NCBI RefSeq assembly: GCF_051200875.1
Contig: NZ_CP195191.1
Coordinates: 1,302,001-1,366,000, forward strand
Direction: 5' to 3'
DNA: 64,000 nucleotides
From: Pseudotabrizicola sp051200875
GTDB lineage: Bacteria; Pseudomonadota; Alphaproteobacteria; Rhodobacterales; Rhodobacteraceae
Position numbers and translations under genes: made by a program. Below, piece after piece: positions 54,022-62,002 of the stretch (positions are counted from its first letter, which is position 1; every line of letters starts with the position of its first letter). Below the pieces are notes generated by a model. It searched no databases. It was not told where the DNA came from and saw only the letters and a program-made list of their open reading frames with translations.

Positions 54022-54129
54022 GTCTTTTCGGTCCTTGCATCGGAAGAGAAACCGCGCACCCTATAGCGACCGACGGCCCCGGTTGAAACAGCAAAATGGC
54101 CGCAGACCAGTATTTCAGGGGGTTCCGCC

Positions 54130-54525
54130 ATGTTCCTTTACATCACGATCGGCACCAATGACGTCTCACGCGCCGCCCTTTTCTATGATGCCGTGCTTGC
54201 CACCATCGGGCTATCGCGCTGGGCGACCATGGAAAACGAAGTGGGCTACGCCCGCAAAGGCGATTCGCGCGGGCGGCTCTGGGTCACCGAACCTTTCGAC
54301 GGCAAACCCGCCACTGTCGGCAATGGGTCTATGCCCGCCTTTCAGGCCCCGTCCCGTGCAGCCGTCGATGCCTTCCACGCCGCAGGTCTGGCAAATGGCG
54401 GCACGGATGAGGGCGCGCCGGGCCTGCGCCCCTATGGCCCGCATTTTTACGCCTGCTATTTGCGCGACCCAGATGGCAACAAGCTTTCCGCCGTTTGCGA
54501 GACGCCTGAAAAACCGGAAGCCTAA
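54130..54525 (+). CDS. VOC (glyoxalase/bleomycin-resistance fold) family protein
   Basis: A 131-residue protein with the two beta-alpha-beta-beta-beta modules of the VOC fold. It starts LYITIGTNDVSRAALFYDAVLATIG and ends FYACYLRDPDGNKLSAV, with a likely metal-binding Glu/His pair. The reaction is unknown. Its stop codon TAA is supplied by the first unit of an 8-bp tandem repeat. Confidence 0.85.
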   Translation: MFLYITIGTNDVSRAALFYDAVLATIGLSRWATMENEVGYARKGDSRGRLWVTEPFDGKPATVGNGSMPAFQAPSRAAVDAFHAAGLANGGTDEGAPGLRPYGPHFYACYLRDPDGNKLSAVCETPEKPEA

Positions 54526-54557
54526 AAGCCAAAAGCCTAAAAGCCTAAAAGCCTAAA
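54519..54557. repeat. 8-bp tandem repeat forming a two-way stop-codon array
   Basis: Five units of AGCCTAAA (the second shortened to AGCCAAA) fill 54519-54557. Because eight is not a multiple of three, TAA occurs in every plus-strand frame and TAG in every minus-strand frame. The first unit ends the VOC gene and the last ends the convergent LysR gene. Confidence 0.8.
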
Positions 54558-55410
54558 AGATCGACTGAACCCAGCCTGCAAACCGTTCAACCGCCGGACG
54601 ACGCGGCCCCTTTGGCAATACGAGCGCATAGGTGACGGTCGGAAGGTTCGGTACAGGCAAGACAACCAATCGCCCCGCCGCAATATCGGCCCGGCAGATG
54701 ATCTCTGTCGCAACCATTGCCCCCAACCCCTGCCGCGCCGCAGACATTTCCAGATGCGGACTGCCCAGTTGCACGGTTTTCAGCGTTGTCGGATCAATCC
54801 CGGCCTTTCGCAATTGATCCTTGTCCCAAGCACTTGTCGGACCATCGACCCAAGGCATCTTGCGCGGGTCCATATGCGCCAGCGATGGCGCGCAAGCCGC
54901 GATGATCGGCGTTTCGATCAAAGGCCGCAATTCCAGCCCTGGTGGTTCGGTCCAGCCACTTTCAAAGACCCTGATCGCCATATCAAAGCCATCACTGGCA
55001 AAATCGGCCAGCGTCGGGCTGGGGGTCATCGCCACTTCGACCCCCGGATGCTTGGCCCAGAACTCTGGCAGGCGCGGCATGATAAAGGTCTCGGCGATAA
55101 AGGTGGTCGTCGCCACGCGCAAAACCCGTCGCGTTTCATCTTGGCGCAAAGCCGCAATCCCGGCCTCGATCCCGCCAAACCCGTCCGCAACCGATTGCGC
55201 CAGCCGTGCCCCTGCTTCGGTCAAGGCCACACGCCGTCCGGCACGCTGCACAAGGGTCAGGCCAAGCTCGGCCTCCAGCGCCCGGACGGCCTGCGTCACC
55301 GCCGCATGGGTCACGTTCAGCATCCGCCCGGCCTCGGCGAAACTGCCGGCCCGCGCGGTGGCATCAAAGGCCCGCAGCATGGAAAGAGACGGCAGATCAC
55401 GCCAGATCAA
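54553..55410 (-). CDS. LysR-family transcriptional regulator (GcvA-like)
   Basis: A 285-residue regulator. The winged HTH is at about residues 5-65 (LRAFDATARAGSFAEAGRMLNVTHAAVTQAVRALEAELG) and a periplasmic-binding-like effector domain follows. Similarity starts at a TTG (55408-55410), with GAGG 6 bases upstream. The target may be the divergent small gene or an unlinked one; family members of this type can control glycine cleavage. Confidence 0.87.
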   Translation of the reverse strand: MIWRDLPSLSMLRAFDATARAGSFAEAGRMLNVTHAAVTQAVRALEAELGLTLVQRAGRRVALTEAGARLAQSVADGFGGIEAGIAALRQDETRRVLRVATTTFIAETFIMPRLPEFWAKHPGVEVAMTPSPTLADFASDGFDMAIRVFESGWTEPPGLELRPLIETPIIAACAPSLAHMDPRKMPWVDGPTSAWDKDQLRKAGIDPTTLKTVQLGSPHLEMSAARQGLGAMVATEIICRADIAAGRLVVLPVPNLPTVTYALVLPKGPRRPAVERFAGWVQSIF

Positions 55411-55508
55411 ACGAAACCTCAGCTTACGTTACAAGGATTTTCCTGATTTGGATTATGGCAGCTTTCATGGCAATTTGCAAAAGGTAACCCTCACCCGGAA
55501 CGTAAGCC

Positions 55509-55724
55509 ATGCTTCCCGTCAACATAGACCTTTTGAACACCACGCCCCACCATGCAGATGGCCGCCTTCGCGACCCACACAGCCATCACGCCCGCGCAGC
55601 GCGCGAGGGACAGCATAGCGCCCGCCGCGCCCGCCTCAGGGCGACGCTCGCCGAATTCCTGCGCCGCTTGGCGGCAAAGATCGACAGTCCCTCCCCGTGC
55701 CTCGCACCGGCCAAAGCATCCTGA
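55509..55724 (+). CDS. Possible 71-residue small protein
   Basis: A frame with high third-position GC like its neighbours, divergent from the LysR gene, ending TGA 55722-55724. The protein is Arg/His/Ala-rich with a short C-terminal helix (LRATLAEFLRRLAAKID). A competing frame (55552-55758) overlaps it with no better support. Function unknown; the rest of 55411-55796 holds the LysR promoter at most. Confidence 0.4.
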   Translation: MLPVNIDLLNTTPHHADGRLRDPHSHHARAAREGQHSARRARLRATLAEFLRRLAAKIDSPSPCLAPAKAS

Positions 55725-55796
55725 CGCCTCCCCTTTACAGCGCCGCAGGGTCGGTTAGCTTACCCTCTGCCAGTAGATTTTGTGGGGGCGTCAGTC

Positions 55797-56192
55797 ATGG
55801 GTATTCTTTTGCGGTGGCTCGGCGCCTTTGTGCTTTTGTCGCTGACCTTCAACCCCACGCGCTGGAATTACGTCACATGGGTGCAGGAAAACTTTTCCAG
55901 CCAGATGGCGCTTTCGGTCTTTCTGGGCCTGATTCTGGGCGTGGCCTACATGGTCTATGTCGTGGCCACCCTGCGCTCGATCGGGGCTTTCGGCATCATC
56001 CTCGTCGCCGCCATCTTCGGCGCAGGCCTTTGGGTTCTGCACGACTGGGGGCTACTCAGCCTTGAAAACCGCAACCTCAATCTCTGGATCGGCATCCTCG
56101 CGCTTTCGCTGATCCTTGGCATCGGCCTTTCCTGGTCCATCCTGCGCCAAAAGCTGTCGGGACAGGCCAGTGTGGACGAGATCGAGGGCTAA
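55797..56192 (+). CDS. DUF6524-type membrane protein
   Basis: A 131-residue protein with four transmembrane helices (about 5-20, 35-57, 66-85, 97-117). It starts MGILLRWLGAFVLLSLTFNPTRWNY, typical of this Rhodobacterales family of unknown function. ATG 55797 follows GGGGGCG; an upstream GTG is possible. It is followed 89 bases later by secG. Confidence 0.8.
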   Translation: MGILLRWLGAFVLLSLTFNPTRWNYVTWVQENFSSQMALSVFLGLILGVAYMVYVVATLRSIGAFGIILVAAIFGAGLWVLHDWGLLSLENRNLNLWIGILALSLILGIGLSWSILRQKLSGQASVDEIEG

Positions 56193-56281
56193 CCGCACCC
56201 TTCCCCCTGCCTTCGCACTTGCACCTTTTCGGCCATCCGCCTAGATAGGCCGCAAAGCCGCGACAAAGCCAAGGCGTCTCC

Positions 56282-56647
56282 ATGCAAAACGTGATCCTCA
56301 CCGTCCACCTTATCCTCGCCCTTCTCTTGATCGGCGTGGTGCTTCTTCAGCGCTCCGAGGGCGGTGGTCTTGGAATGGGTGGCGGCGGTGGCGGCGTCAT
56401 GTCAGGCCGTGGTGCAGCAAACGCGCTGACGAAACTCACTTGGGTTTTCGCAGTGGCCTTCATCTGCACCTCGATCACGTTGACGGTTCTTGCCGCGGCC
56501 GATGCGGGCAGTTCCTCGGTCATCGACCAGATCGGCGCCGAGGCAGACGCTCCGGCCACCGAAACCCCTGCCGCCCCGTCGGGCAGCGATCTGCTGCCGC
56601 CCGCTCCGGCAGATGCCCCGCTGACCCCGCCAAAAGCCGAAAACTGA
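56282..56647 (+). CDS. secG: Protein-export membrane protein SecG
   Basis: A 121-residue Sec translocon subunit with two transmembrane helices (about 2-22 and 52-74). GVVLLQRSEGGGLGMGG between them is the family motif. The C-terminal 45 residues are Ala/Pro-rich, longer than in E. coli SecG but usual in alphaproteobacteria. A hairpin (AACAGCA/TGCTGTT, 56679-56700) lies between it and pyrG. Confidence 0.93.
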   Translation: MQNVILTVHLILALLLIGVVLLQRSEGGGLGMGGGGGGVMSGRGAANALTKLTWVFAVAFICTSITLTVLAAADAGSSSVIDQIGAEADAPATETPAAPSGSDLLPPAPADAPLTPPKAEN

Positions 56648-56783
56648 CACCATCCGTTGTTTCGCGGCCCTCGGCCTGAACAGCATCTAGCGGTGCTGTT
56701 GCCATAAGGCTTTGTCTGGGGTATTCCCTGACTCCCGTGGTGCTGCGATTCCACCGATCCGAATCGATTCACGGGAGACCCCA

Positions 56784-58427
56784 ATGGCGCGTTACATCTT
56801 TATCACCGGCGGTGTGGTTTCCTCGCTTGGCAAAGGCCTTGCTTCCGCCGCCCTTGGCGCGCTCTTGCAGGCCCGCGGTTACACCGTCCGCCTGCGCAAG
56901 CTCGACCCCTATCTGAACGTCGATCCCGGCACCATGTCGCCCTTTGAACATGGCGAGGTTTTCGTCACCGACGATGGCGCAGAAACCGACCTCGACCTTG
57001 GCCATTACGAACGCTTCACCGGCGTCCATGCCCGCATGACCGATTCCATTTCCTCGGGCCGCATCTATTCCAACGTCTTGGAAAAGGAACGCCGCGGCGA
57101 CTATCTCGGCAAAACCATTCAGGTCATTCCCCACGTCACCAACGAGATCAAGGATTTCCTCCGCATCGGCGCGGATGAGGTCGATTTCATGCTCTGCGAA
57201 ATCGGGGGCACCGTGGGCGACATCGAAGGCCTGCCCTTCTTTGAAGCCATCCGCCAGTTCATCCACGAACGCCCGCGCGGTCAGTCGATCCTGATGCACC
57301 TGACGTTGCTGCCTTATCTCTCGGCCAGCGGAGAGCTGAAAACCAAACCCACCCAGCACTCGGTCAAGGAACTGCAATCCATCGGCCTCGCCCCCGATGT
57401 GCTGGTCTGCCGGTCCGAACATCCGATCCCTGAAAAGGAACGCGAAAAGATCGCGCTGTTCTGCAACGTCCGCAAAGACGCCGTGATCCCGGCCTATGAC
57501 CTGAAAACCATCTACGAGGCCCCGCTGGCCTATCACCGTGCGGGCCTCGATCAGGCTGTGCTGGATGCTTTCGGCATTTCGCCCGCGCCGAAGCCGAACC
57601 TGTCGCGTTGGGAAGATGTGATGGACCGCATCACCCATGCCGAGGGCGAGGTCCGCGTGGCCATCGTCGGCAAATACACCCAATTGGAAGACGCCTACAA
57701 ATCCATCGCCGAGGCGCTGACCCATGGCGGCATGGCCAACCGCACCAAGGTCCGCGCCGAATGGATTGATGCCGAAATCTTTGAACGCGAAGACCCGGCT
57801 CCGCATCTCGAACGCTTCAACGCCATCCTGGTGCCAGGCGGTTTTGGCGAACGCGGCACCGAAGGAAAGATCAAGGCAGCGCAATTTGCCCGTGAAACCA
57901 AGACCCCCTACCTTGGCATCTGCCTTGGCATGCAGATGGCCGTCATCGAAAGCGCCCGTAACCTCGTCGGCCTGCAAAACGCAGGGTCCGAGGAATTTGA
58001 CCACGAGGCCGGCGCCCGCCGCTTTACCCCCGTGGTCTATCACCTGAAAGAATGGGTGCAGGGCAACCACACCGTTCGCCGCAAATCGACCGATGACAAG
58101 GGCGGCACCATGCGCCTTGGCGCCTATACCGCCAATCTCAAGGACGGCTCCGCCGTGGCCCGCATCTATGGCAGCCCGGTGATCGAGGAACGCCACCGCC
58201 ACCGCTATGAGGTGGACATCCAGTATCGCGAGCAACTGGAGAAATGCGGCCTGATCTTCTCGGGCATGTCCCCCGACGGCCGCCTGCCCGAAATCGTCGA
58301 GGTCAAAGACCACCCATGGTTCATCGGCGTCCAGTTCCACCCGGAACTGAAATCAAAGCCTTTCGAGCCCCATCCGCTGTTTGCCGATTTCGTCCGGGCA
58401 GCCGTGGAAACGTCACGCTTGGTGTAA
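56784..58427 (+). CDS. pyrG: CTP synthase
   Basis: A 547-residue enzyme aminating UTP to CTP with glutamine. The synthetase domain (1-268) begins with ITGGVVSSLGKGLASAALGALL and has KLDPYLNVDPGTMSPFEHGEVFV. The glutaminase domain has LGICLGMQ (nucleophile Cys) and GVQFHPEL (His-Glu). ATG 56784 follows GGGAGA; the frame opens earlier without support. Confidence 0.96.
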   Translation: MARYIFITGGVVSSLGKGLASAALGALLQARGYTVRLRKLDPYLNVDPGTMSPFEHGEVFVTDDGAETDLDLGHYERFTGVHARMTDSISSGRIYSNVLEKERRGDYLGKTIQVIPHVTNEIKDFLRIGADEVDFMLCEIGGTVGDIEGLPFFEAIRQFIHERPRGQSILMHLTLLPYLSASGELKTKPTQHSVKELQSIGLAPDVLVCRSEHPIPEKEREKIALFCNVRKDAVIPAYDLKTIYEAPLAYHRAGLDQAVLDAFGISPAPKPNLSRWEDVMDRITHAEGEVRVAIVGKYTQLEDAYKSIAEALTHGGMANRTKVRAEWIDAEIFEREDPAPHLERFNAILVPGGFGERGTEGKIKAAQFARETKTPYLGICLGMQMAVIESARNLVGLQNAGSEEFDHEAGARRFTPVVYHLKEWVQGNHTVRRKSTDDKGGTMRLGAYTANLKDGSAVARIYGSPVIEERHRHRYEVDIQYREQLEKCGLIFSGMSPDGRLPEIVEVKDHPWFIGVQFHPELKSKPFEPHPLFADFVRAAVETSRLV

Positions 58428-58433
58428 ACCAAC

Positions 58434-58464
58434 CGCATAGTGCGCGTTCATCGCGCACCATGCG
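58434..58464 (+). terminator. Long hairpin after pyrG
   Basis: A 13-bp stem with one mismatch (CGCATAGTGCGCG at 58434-58446 and CGCGCACCATGCG at 58452-58464) and a 5-base loop starts seven bases after the pyrG stop. There is no T-run, so it may mark a processed 3' end. The rest of the 215-base gap holds no gene. Confidence 0.55.
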
Positions 58465-58642
58465 ATCCACGCGTCAGATTTGCCCGACGAAACCGTCGTT
58501 TTCAACACGGCCGGCCTTAGCCTCGGCCCTTCTGTCTGCTTCACCACATGGCAGTCGGGACCGTGACCCGCTTGACGCAAGCGCAGCCAAGGCGCACCTT
58601 GGCGACAGGGGTTTCCGTCCTCCCCGGACATGCGAGGCTGAT

Positions 58643-59500
58643 ATGCAGTTGCTCTTGTCCACCTTTGCCGGTTTCTGTCTTTTCGCAACATTCAGTGCGC
58701 CCCCCTCCTTCGCAGATGTCCCGCCCCCGGCGGGCACAACGGCGTTGGCCATCGGCGCCTTCACAGGCACAGGCGATCCCGAATGGGTGCCTGTTGCGCC
58801 GGGGTTCGGTGACCTCCTCCTTACCGCGATGATGGAGGCAAAGGACAGCACGGCCCCTTCCTGCCCGTTGATCTTTGTCGAATGGAACCGCAGGGCCGAG
58901 GTGCAAGCCGAAATCGACCTGCAACAAAGTCCCGCCGTCGATGCCACAACCGCCGTCACGCCGGGCCAGTTGATCACCCCTTCTGTGATGCTGACCGGCG
59001 TCACCCATTTCGAAAACGGGCAGGCCCGCTACACCGTCACCATGGCCCGCCACCCAGAAGGCAGCGTGATCCAGACCTTTGACGGCACAATCTCGCAGAA
59101 CGGCTTTCTGAACGCTGCCGAGGCTTTGGCCCGTCAAATCCTCTCGACCCAATGCCCACAGGTTTGGACAGCCCAAGGCAAAACCACCAGCGCCGGACCG
59201 GGGGTTACGATCTCGGGCCAAGTCTCAGACCTTTCAGCTCCGTTCCAATTGCTTGGCATCTTCCAAGGTGGCGAAGTGACCTTCTCCTACGTTCCCGATG
59301 CCAGCGGACGGGCGGGAAGCGTCACCTATACCCTGTCAGGCGGTGGTTTTACCGGGAAAGGTTCGGGCAGTTTCACACTGTCCCCGCGCGCGGATGGTGC
59401 GGTGGTGATCGACCAAAGCACCTCTGGCTGCATTGATGGCATTCCAAATTCCTGCCGAACCACGACAGAACAAGTGATCCTGACCCCAAGCGCCGGATAA
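58643..59500 (+). CDS. Secreted protein with a CsgG/LpoB-like domain, function unknown
   Basis: A 285-residue protein with a signal peptide (about 1-25, ending PSFADV). Residues about 30-170 (IGAFTGTG...FGDLLLTAMMEAKD...EWNRRAEVQAEIDLQQ) resemble the outer-membrane LpoB/CsgG fold, which binds partners at the cell wall. The C-terminal 110 residues are beta-rich with four cysteines. GAGG precedes ATG 58643. The fold assignment is by pattern only. Confidence 0.65.
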   Translation: MQLLLSTFAGFCLFATFSAPPSFADVPPPAGTTALAIGAFTGTGDPEWVPVAPGFGDLLLTAMMEAKDSTAPSCPLIFVEWNRRAEVQAEIDLQQSPAVDATTAVTPGQLITPSVMLTGVTHFENGQARYTVTMARHPEGSVIQTFDGTISQNGFLNAAEALARQILSTQCPQVWTAQGKTTSAGPGVTISGQVSDLSAPFQLLGIFQGGEVTFSYVPDASGRAGSVTYTLSGGGFTGKGSGSFTLSPRADGAVVIDQSTSGCIDGIPNSCRTTTEQVILTPSAG

Positions 59501-59597
59501 CCCGCCCGAAACCATTCTCGCAGGTGGACGTTCCCCCCTCCTTGCCCCCCAATCCCCCCATGCCTACACTCCCCTTCCTAACCCGGGGGGAACGCTC

Positions 59598-59891
59598 ATG
59601 CCCAAAGCCTATTGGATTGCCCATGTCACGGTGGAGGACCCGCAGGCCTATCAGGCTTACCGAGAGGCCAATGCGGCCCCTTTTGCGGCCTTTGGCGCGC
59701 GGTTTCTGGTTAGGGGTGCCCCGCAAGAGGTGGTCGAGGGTCAGATGCGCCCGCGCAGTGTCATCATCGAATTCCCCAGCCTACAGGCCGCCCAAGACTG
59801 CTATCGCAGCGCCGCTTATCAGGCCGCCAAATCCCTGCGCGACCCGGTCAGTATCGGCGACATCTGCATCGTCGAAGGCGTGCCGGATTGA
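59598..59891 (+). CDS. DUF1330 (ferredoxin-like fold) protein
   Basis: A 97-residue cytoplasmic protein of the DUF1330 dimeric alpha/beta-barrel family. KAYWIAHVTVEDPQAYQAYREAN and the FPSLQAAQDCYRSAAYQAAKSLR stretch are typical. Function is unknown; related folds act as monooxygenases or isomerases. GGGGGGAACGCTC precedes the ATG. Confidence 0.85.
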   Translation: MPKAYWIAHVTVEDPQAYQAYREANAAPFAAFGARFLVRGAPQEVVEGQMRPRSVIIEFPSLQAAQDCYRSAAYQAAKSLRDPVSIGDICIVEGVPD

Positions 59892-59975
59892 CGGCTTTCG
59901 GCGGCATTTCGGGGACAAATCTTAAAAAATCGTAAAGTCCAAGAAGTAAGCTATTGAAATCATGGGTTCATTTTT

Positions 59976-60005
59976 GCGTCCCCGACGGGGACGCCCCCCT
60001 TTTTT
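59976..60005 (+). terminator. Rho-independent terminator
   Basis: An 8-bp stem, GCGTCCCC (59976-59983) with GGGGACGC (59987-59994), is followed by CCCCC and a run of T (60000-60005). It ends the DUF1330 unit. The following 170 bases before the globin gene show no other gene. Confidence 0.88.
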
Positions 60006-60178
60006 CCATTTTAGCCCCCCTGTCGGATAGTCCACCCATTTCTTCCGCTTCATATGGACGGATGGCTGTGATCGAAAGAATCCCAGTCTACCATCTGCCA
60101 GTTTATCCTCTCCCTCCGCCCCCATGATTTTTTTCCCCCGCCAAGCCAGTATGGGGAAAGTTATCAAGGAACGCTGCC

Positions 60179-60589
60179 ATGACCCCCCAGCAAGTCTCTC
60201 TCGTCCAATCTTCGTTCAATGCCGCCGCCCGTCGCGGTGCCGAACTTTTGTCCAGCTTCTACGGTCGGCTGTTCGAAGACTACCCGGAACTCCGCTCCCT
60301 CTTTCCGCAAGATCGGGAAGATCAGGGCGCAAACCTCCTCCAGAACCTGTCCTATGCCGTGAACAACCTCACCCATCCGCAGGCTCTGCTTCCAATCATG
60401 CGCGACCTCGGCAAAAGCCACCGTGGTTTCAAGGTCGAAGCCGAGCATTACACCTATGCCACCGCCGCTCTGATCGGCGCGCTGCGCGAAACGCTGGCAG
60501 AAGATTTCACCCATGCCGTCGAGCGCGCTTGGGTCGCCTGCTACGTCATGATCGCACACGAAATGGAACCCGAAGCGATGGCCGCCTAA
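60179..60589 (+). CDS. Globin (bacterial hemoglobin type)
   Basis: A 136-residue heme protein with a single globin domain. SFNAAARRGAELLSSFYGRLFEDYPELRSLFP carries the B/C helices, with the family tyrosine and phenylalanine. The proximal His is likely in HRGFKVEAEHYTYATAALIGAL. Roles in relatives are oxygen or nitric oxide handling; no reductase domain is fused. The ATG lacks strong extra upstream candidates. Confidence 0.9.
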   Translation: MTPQQVSLVQSSFNAAARRGAELLSSFYGRLFEDYPELRSLFPQDREDQGANLLQNLSYAVNNLTHPQALLPIMRDLGKSHRGFKVEAEHYTYATAALIGALRETLAEDFTHAVERAWVACYVMIAHEMEPEAMAA

Positions 60590-60633
60590 GCACCCGGCTT
60601 GCAGCCCACCCTGCGGGCTGCTAGGCCAAGGGG

Positions 60634-61410
60634 ATGCTGTCCTATCAACATCTCTATCACGCCGGAAACCTTGCTGATGTCCAAAAGCACGCGCTTCTGG
60701 CATGGATGCTGGACTACTTGACCCGCAAGGACAAACCGCTGACCTATATCGAAAGCCATGCCGGCCGGGGTCTATATGACCTGTCCGCCGCCGAGGCAGT
60801 AAAGACGGGCGAGGCGGCAAAAGGGATCGCCCTCGCGGAACGTTGGTTCCCCGCGACGCACCCTTATATTCGCGCTCTGCGTCAGACACGGGCCGAACGC
60901 GGACCGCAGGCCTATCCGGGAAGCCCCCTGATCGCCGGGCATCTGTTGCGAGAGATGGACACGATCCACCTCTGCGAATTGCATCCGCAGGAACATGCAG
61001 CGCTCAGCTATGCTGCCGCACCCTTCGGCGCCCATGTCCATATGGAAGACGGTCTGAAAAAGGCGCTTTCGATCTGCCCGCCCACGCCCCGCCGCGGAAT
61101 GCTGCTGATCGACCCCAGCTATGAGATCAAGACCGATTACGAATACCTGCCCAAGGTCATCGGCCAGATCGCCCGCAAATGGAACGTCGGCATAATCGCG
61201 CTGTGGTATCCGATCCTGTCCGGCAATCCGCATCTGCCGATGCTCCGCAGCCTAAAGGAAAACCACCCCGACGCGCTGGTTCATGAGGTGACCTTTCCCC
61301 CGGCACGCGACGGTCACCGGATGACAGGCTCGGGCATGTTCATCATCAACCCACCCTTCGGCCTCGAAGAAGAGGCGAAGTGGCTTTCCGGACGTTTCCG
61401 CTCACTGTGA
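60634..61410 (+). CDS. rlmJ: 23S rRNA (adenine(2030)-N(6))-methyltransferase RlmJ
   Basis: A 258-residue rRNA methyltransferase using S-adenosylmethionine. HAGNLADVQKHALLAWML opens the protein, ESHAGRGLYDLSA is the SAM loop, and LLIDPSYEIKTDYE is the catalytic motif (DPSY in place of DPPY). The ATG abuts AAGGGG with no spacer, which is unusual, though the MLSYQH start is typical. A hairpin (GCAGCCC/GGGCTGC, 60601-60621) lies between the globin and this gene. Confidence 0.92.
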   Translation: MLSYQHLYHAGNLADVQKHALLAWMLDYLTRKDKPLTYIESHAGRGLYDLSAAEAVKTGEAAKGIALAERWFPATHPYIRALRQTRAERGPQAYPGSPLIAGHLLREMDTIHLCELHPQEHAALSYAAAPFGAHVHMEDGLKKALSICPPTPRRGMLLIDPSYEIKTDYEYLPKVIGQIARKWNVGIIALWYPILSGNPHLPMLRSLKENHPDALVHEVTFPPARDGHRMTGSGMFIINPPFGLEEEAKWLSGRFRSL

Positions 61411-61416
61411 TCTTGG

Positions 61417-61950
61417 CTATTTCAGCCGGAAGACACGCGTAATATCCGCAAGCGCCTCACGTTGACGATCGCTCAGTTGGCCGTCGCGGCTCGCCTTGGC
61501 AACATCGCCCAACACTTCCATCAAGGGCTGAAGTCCCTCAGCCCCGCGAAGTTTGTACAACCGCCGGGTCAAGCGTTCGAGTCCCCCAGCCGCGCCACCG
61601 CTTTCGGTAACCAACCAGCGGCCCAGAATGACCGCTTCTTCGGCTTTTTTCGCATCATGCCCAAGCCGATGCTGCAATGAAACGATCAAGCCGTTCTGCT
61701 GCTCGGCAGTCGGAAGACCCGACAGTTCCAGAAAGGAAAGCCCCGCACCGGCAATCGCGACATCGGGATCTTCCAGCCCTTCGACGGGATGGGCGTTGTA
61801 TTTCTTGCGAAACCCGAACCGCCGTGCCGCAGCCATGACATCCGAGGCCACGCCACTGATGTCGTCCAAGGCGTCGCGCGCCATGCGGATGCGAAAAAGC
61901 CAATAGGAAACAGCGCCGATTAACCCAAGCAAAGCAATAATATAGGGCAT
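61417..61950 (-). CDS. Membrane-anchored protein, function unknown
   Basis: A 177-residue protein with one N-terminal helix (PYIIALLGLIGAVSYWLF) and a helical soluble domain (about 60-177), including FLELSGLPTAEQQNGLIVSLQHRLGHDAKKAEEAVILGRWLVT. GAGG lies 6 bases before ATG 61950. The pattern is vaguely TerB-like but not assignable. It is convergent with rlmJ across 6 bases. Confidence 0.72.
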   Translation of the reverse strand: MPYIIALLGLIGAVSYWLFRIRMARDALDDISGVASDVMAAARRFGFRKKYNAHPVEGLEDPDVAIAGAGLSFLELSGLPTAEQQNGLIVSLQHRLGHDAKKAEEAVILGRWLVTESGGAAGGLERLTRRLYKLRGAEGLQPLMEVLGDVAKASRDGQLSDRQREALADITRVFRLK

Positions 61951-62002
61951 AAAAAACCTCACACTACAACTTTGCCGAGTAGCTTGCCTTTTCCGCGATC
62001 TG

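Noticed and set aside
55552..55758. Alternative 68-codon frame beside the LysR gene
   Set aside because: Third-position GC is lower than in the overlapping 55509-55724 frame; kept only as an alternative there.
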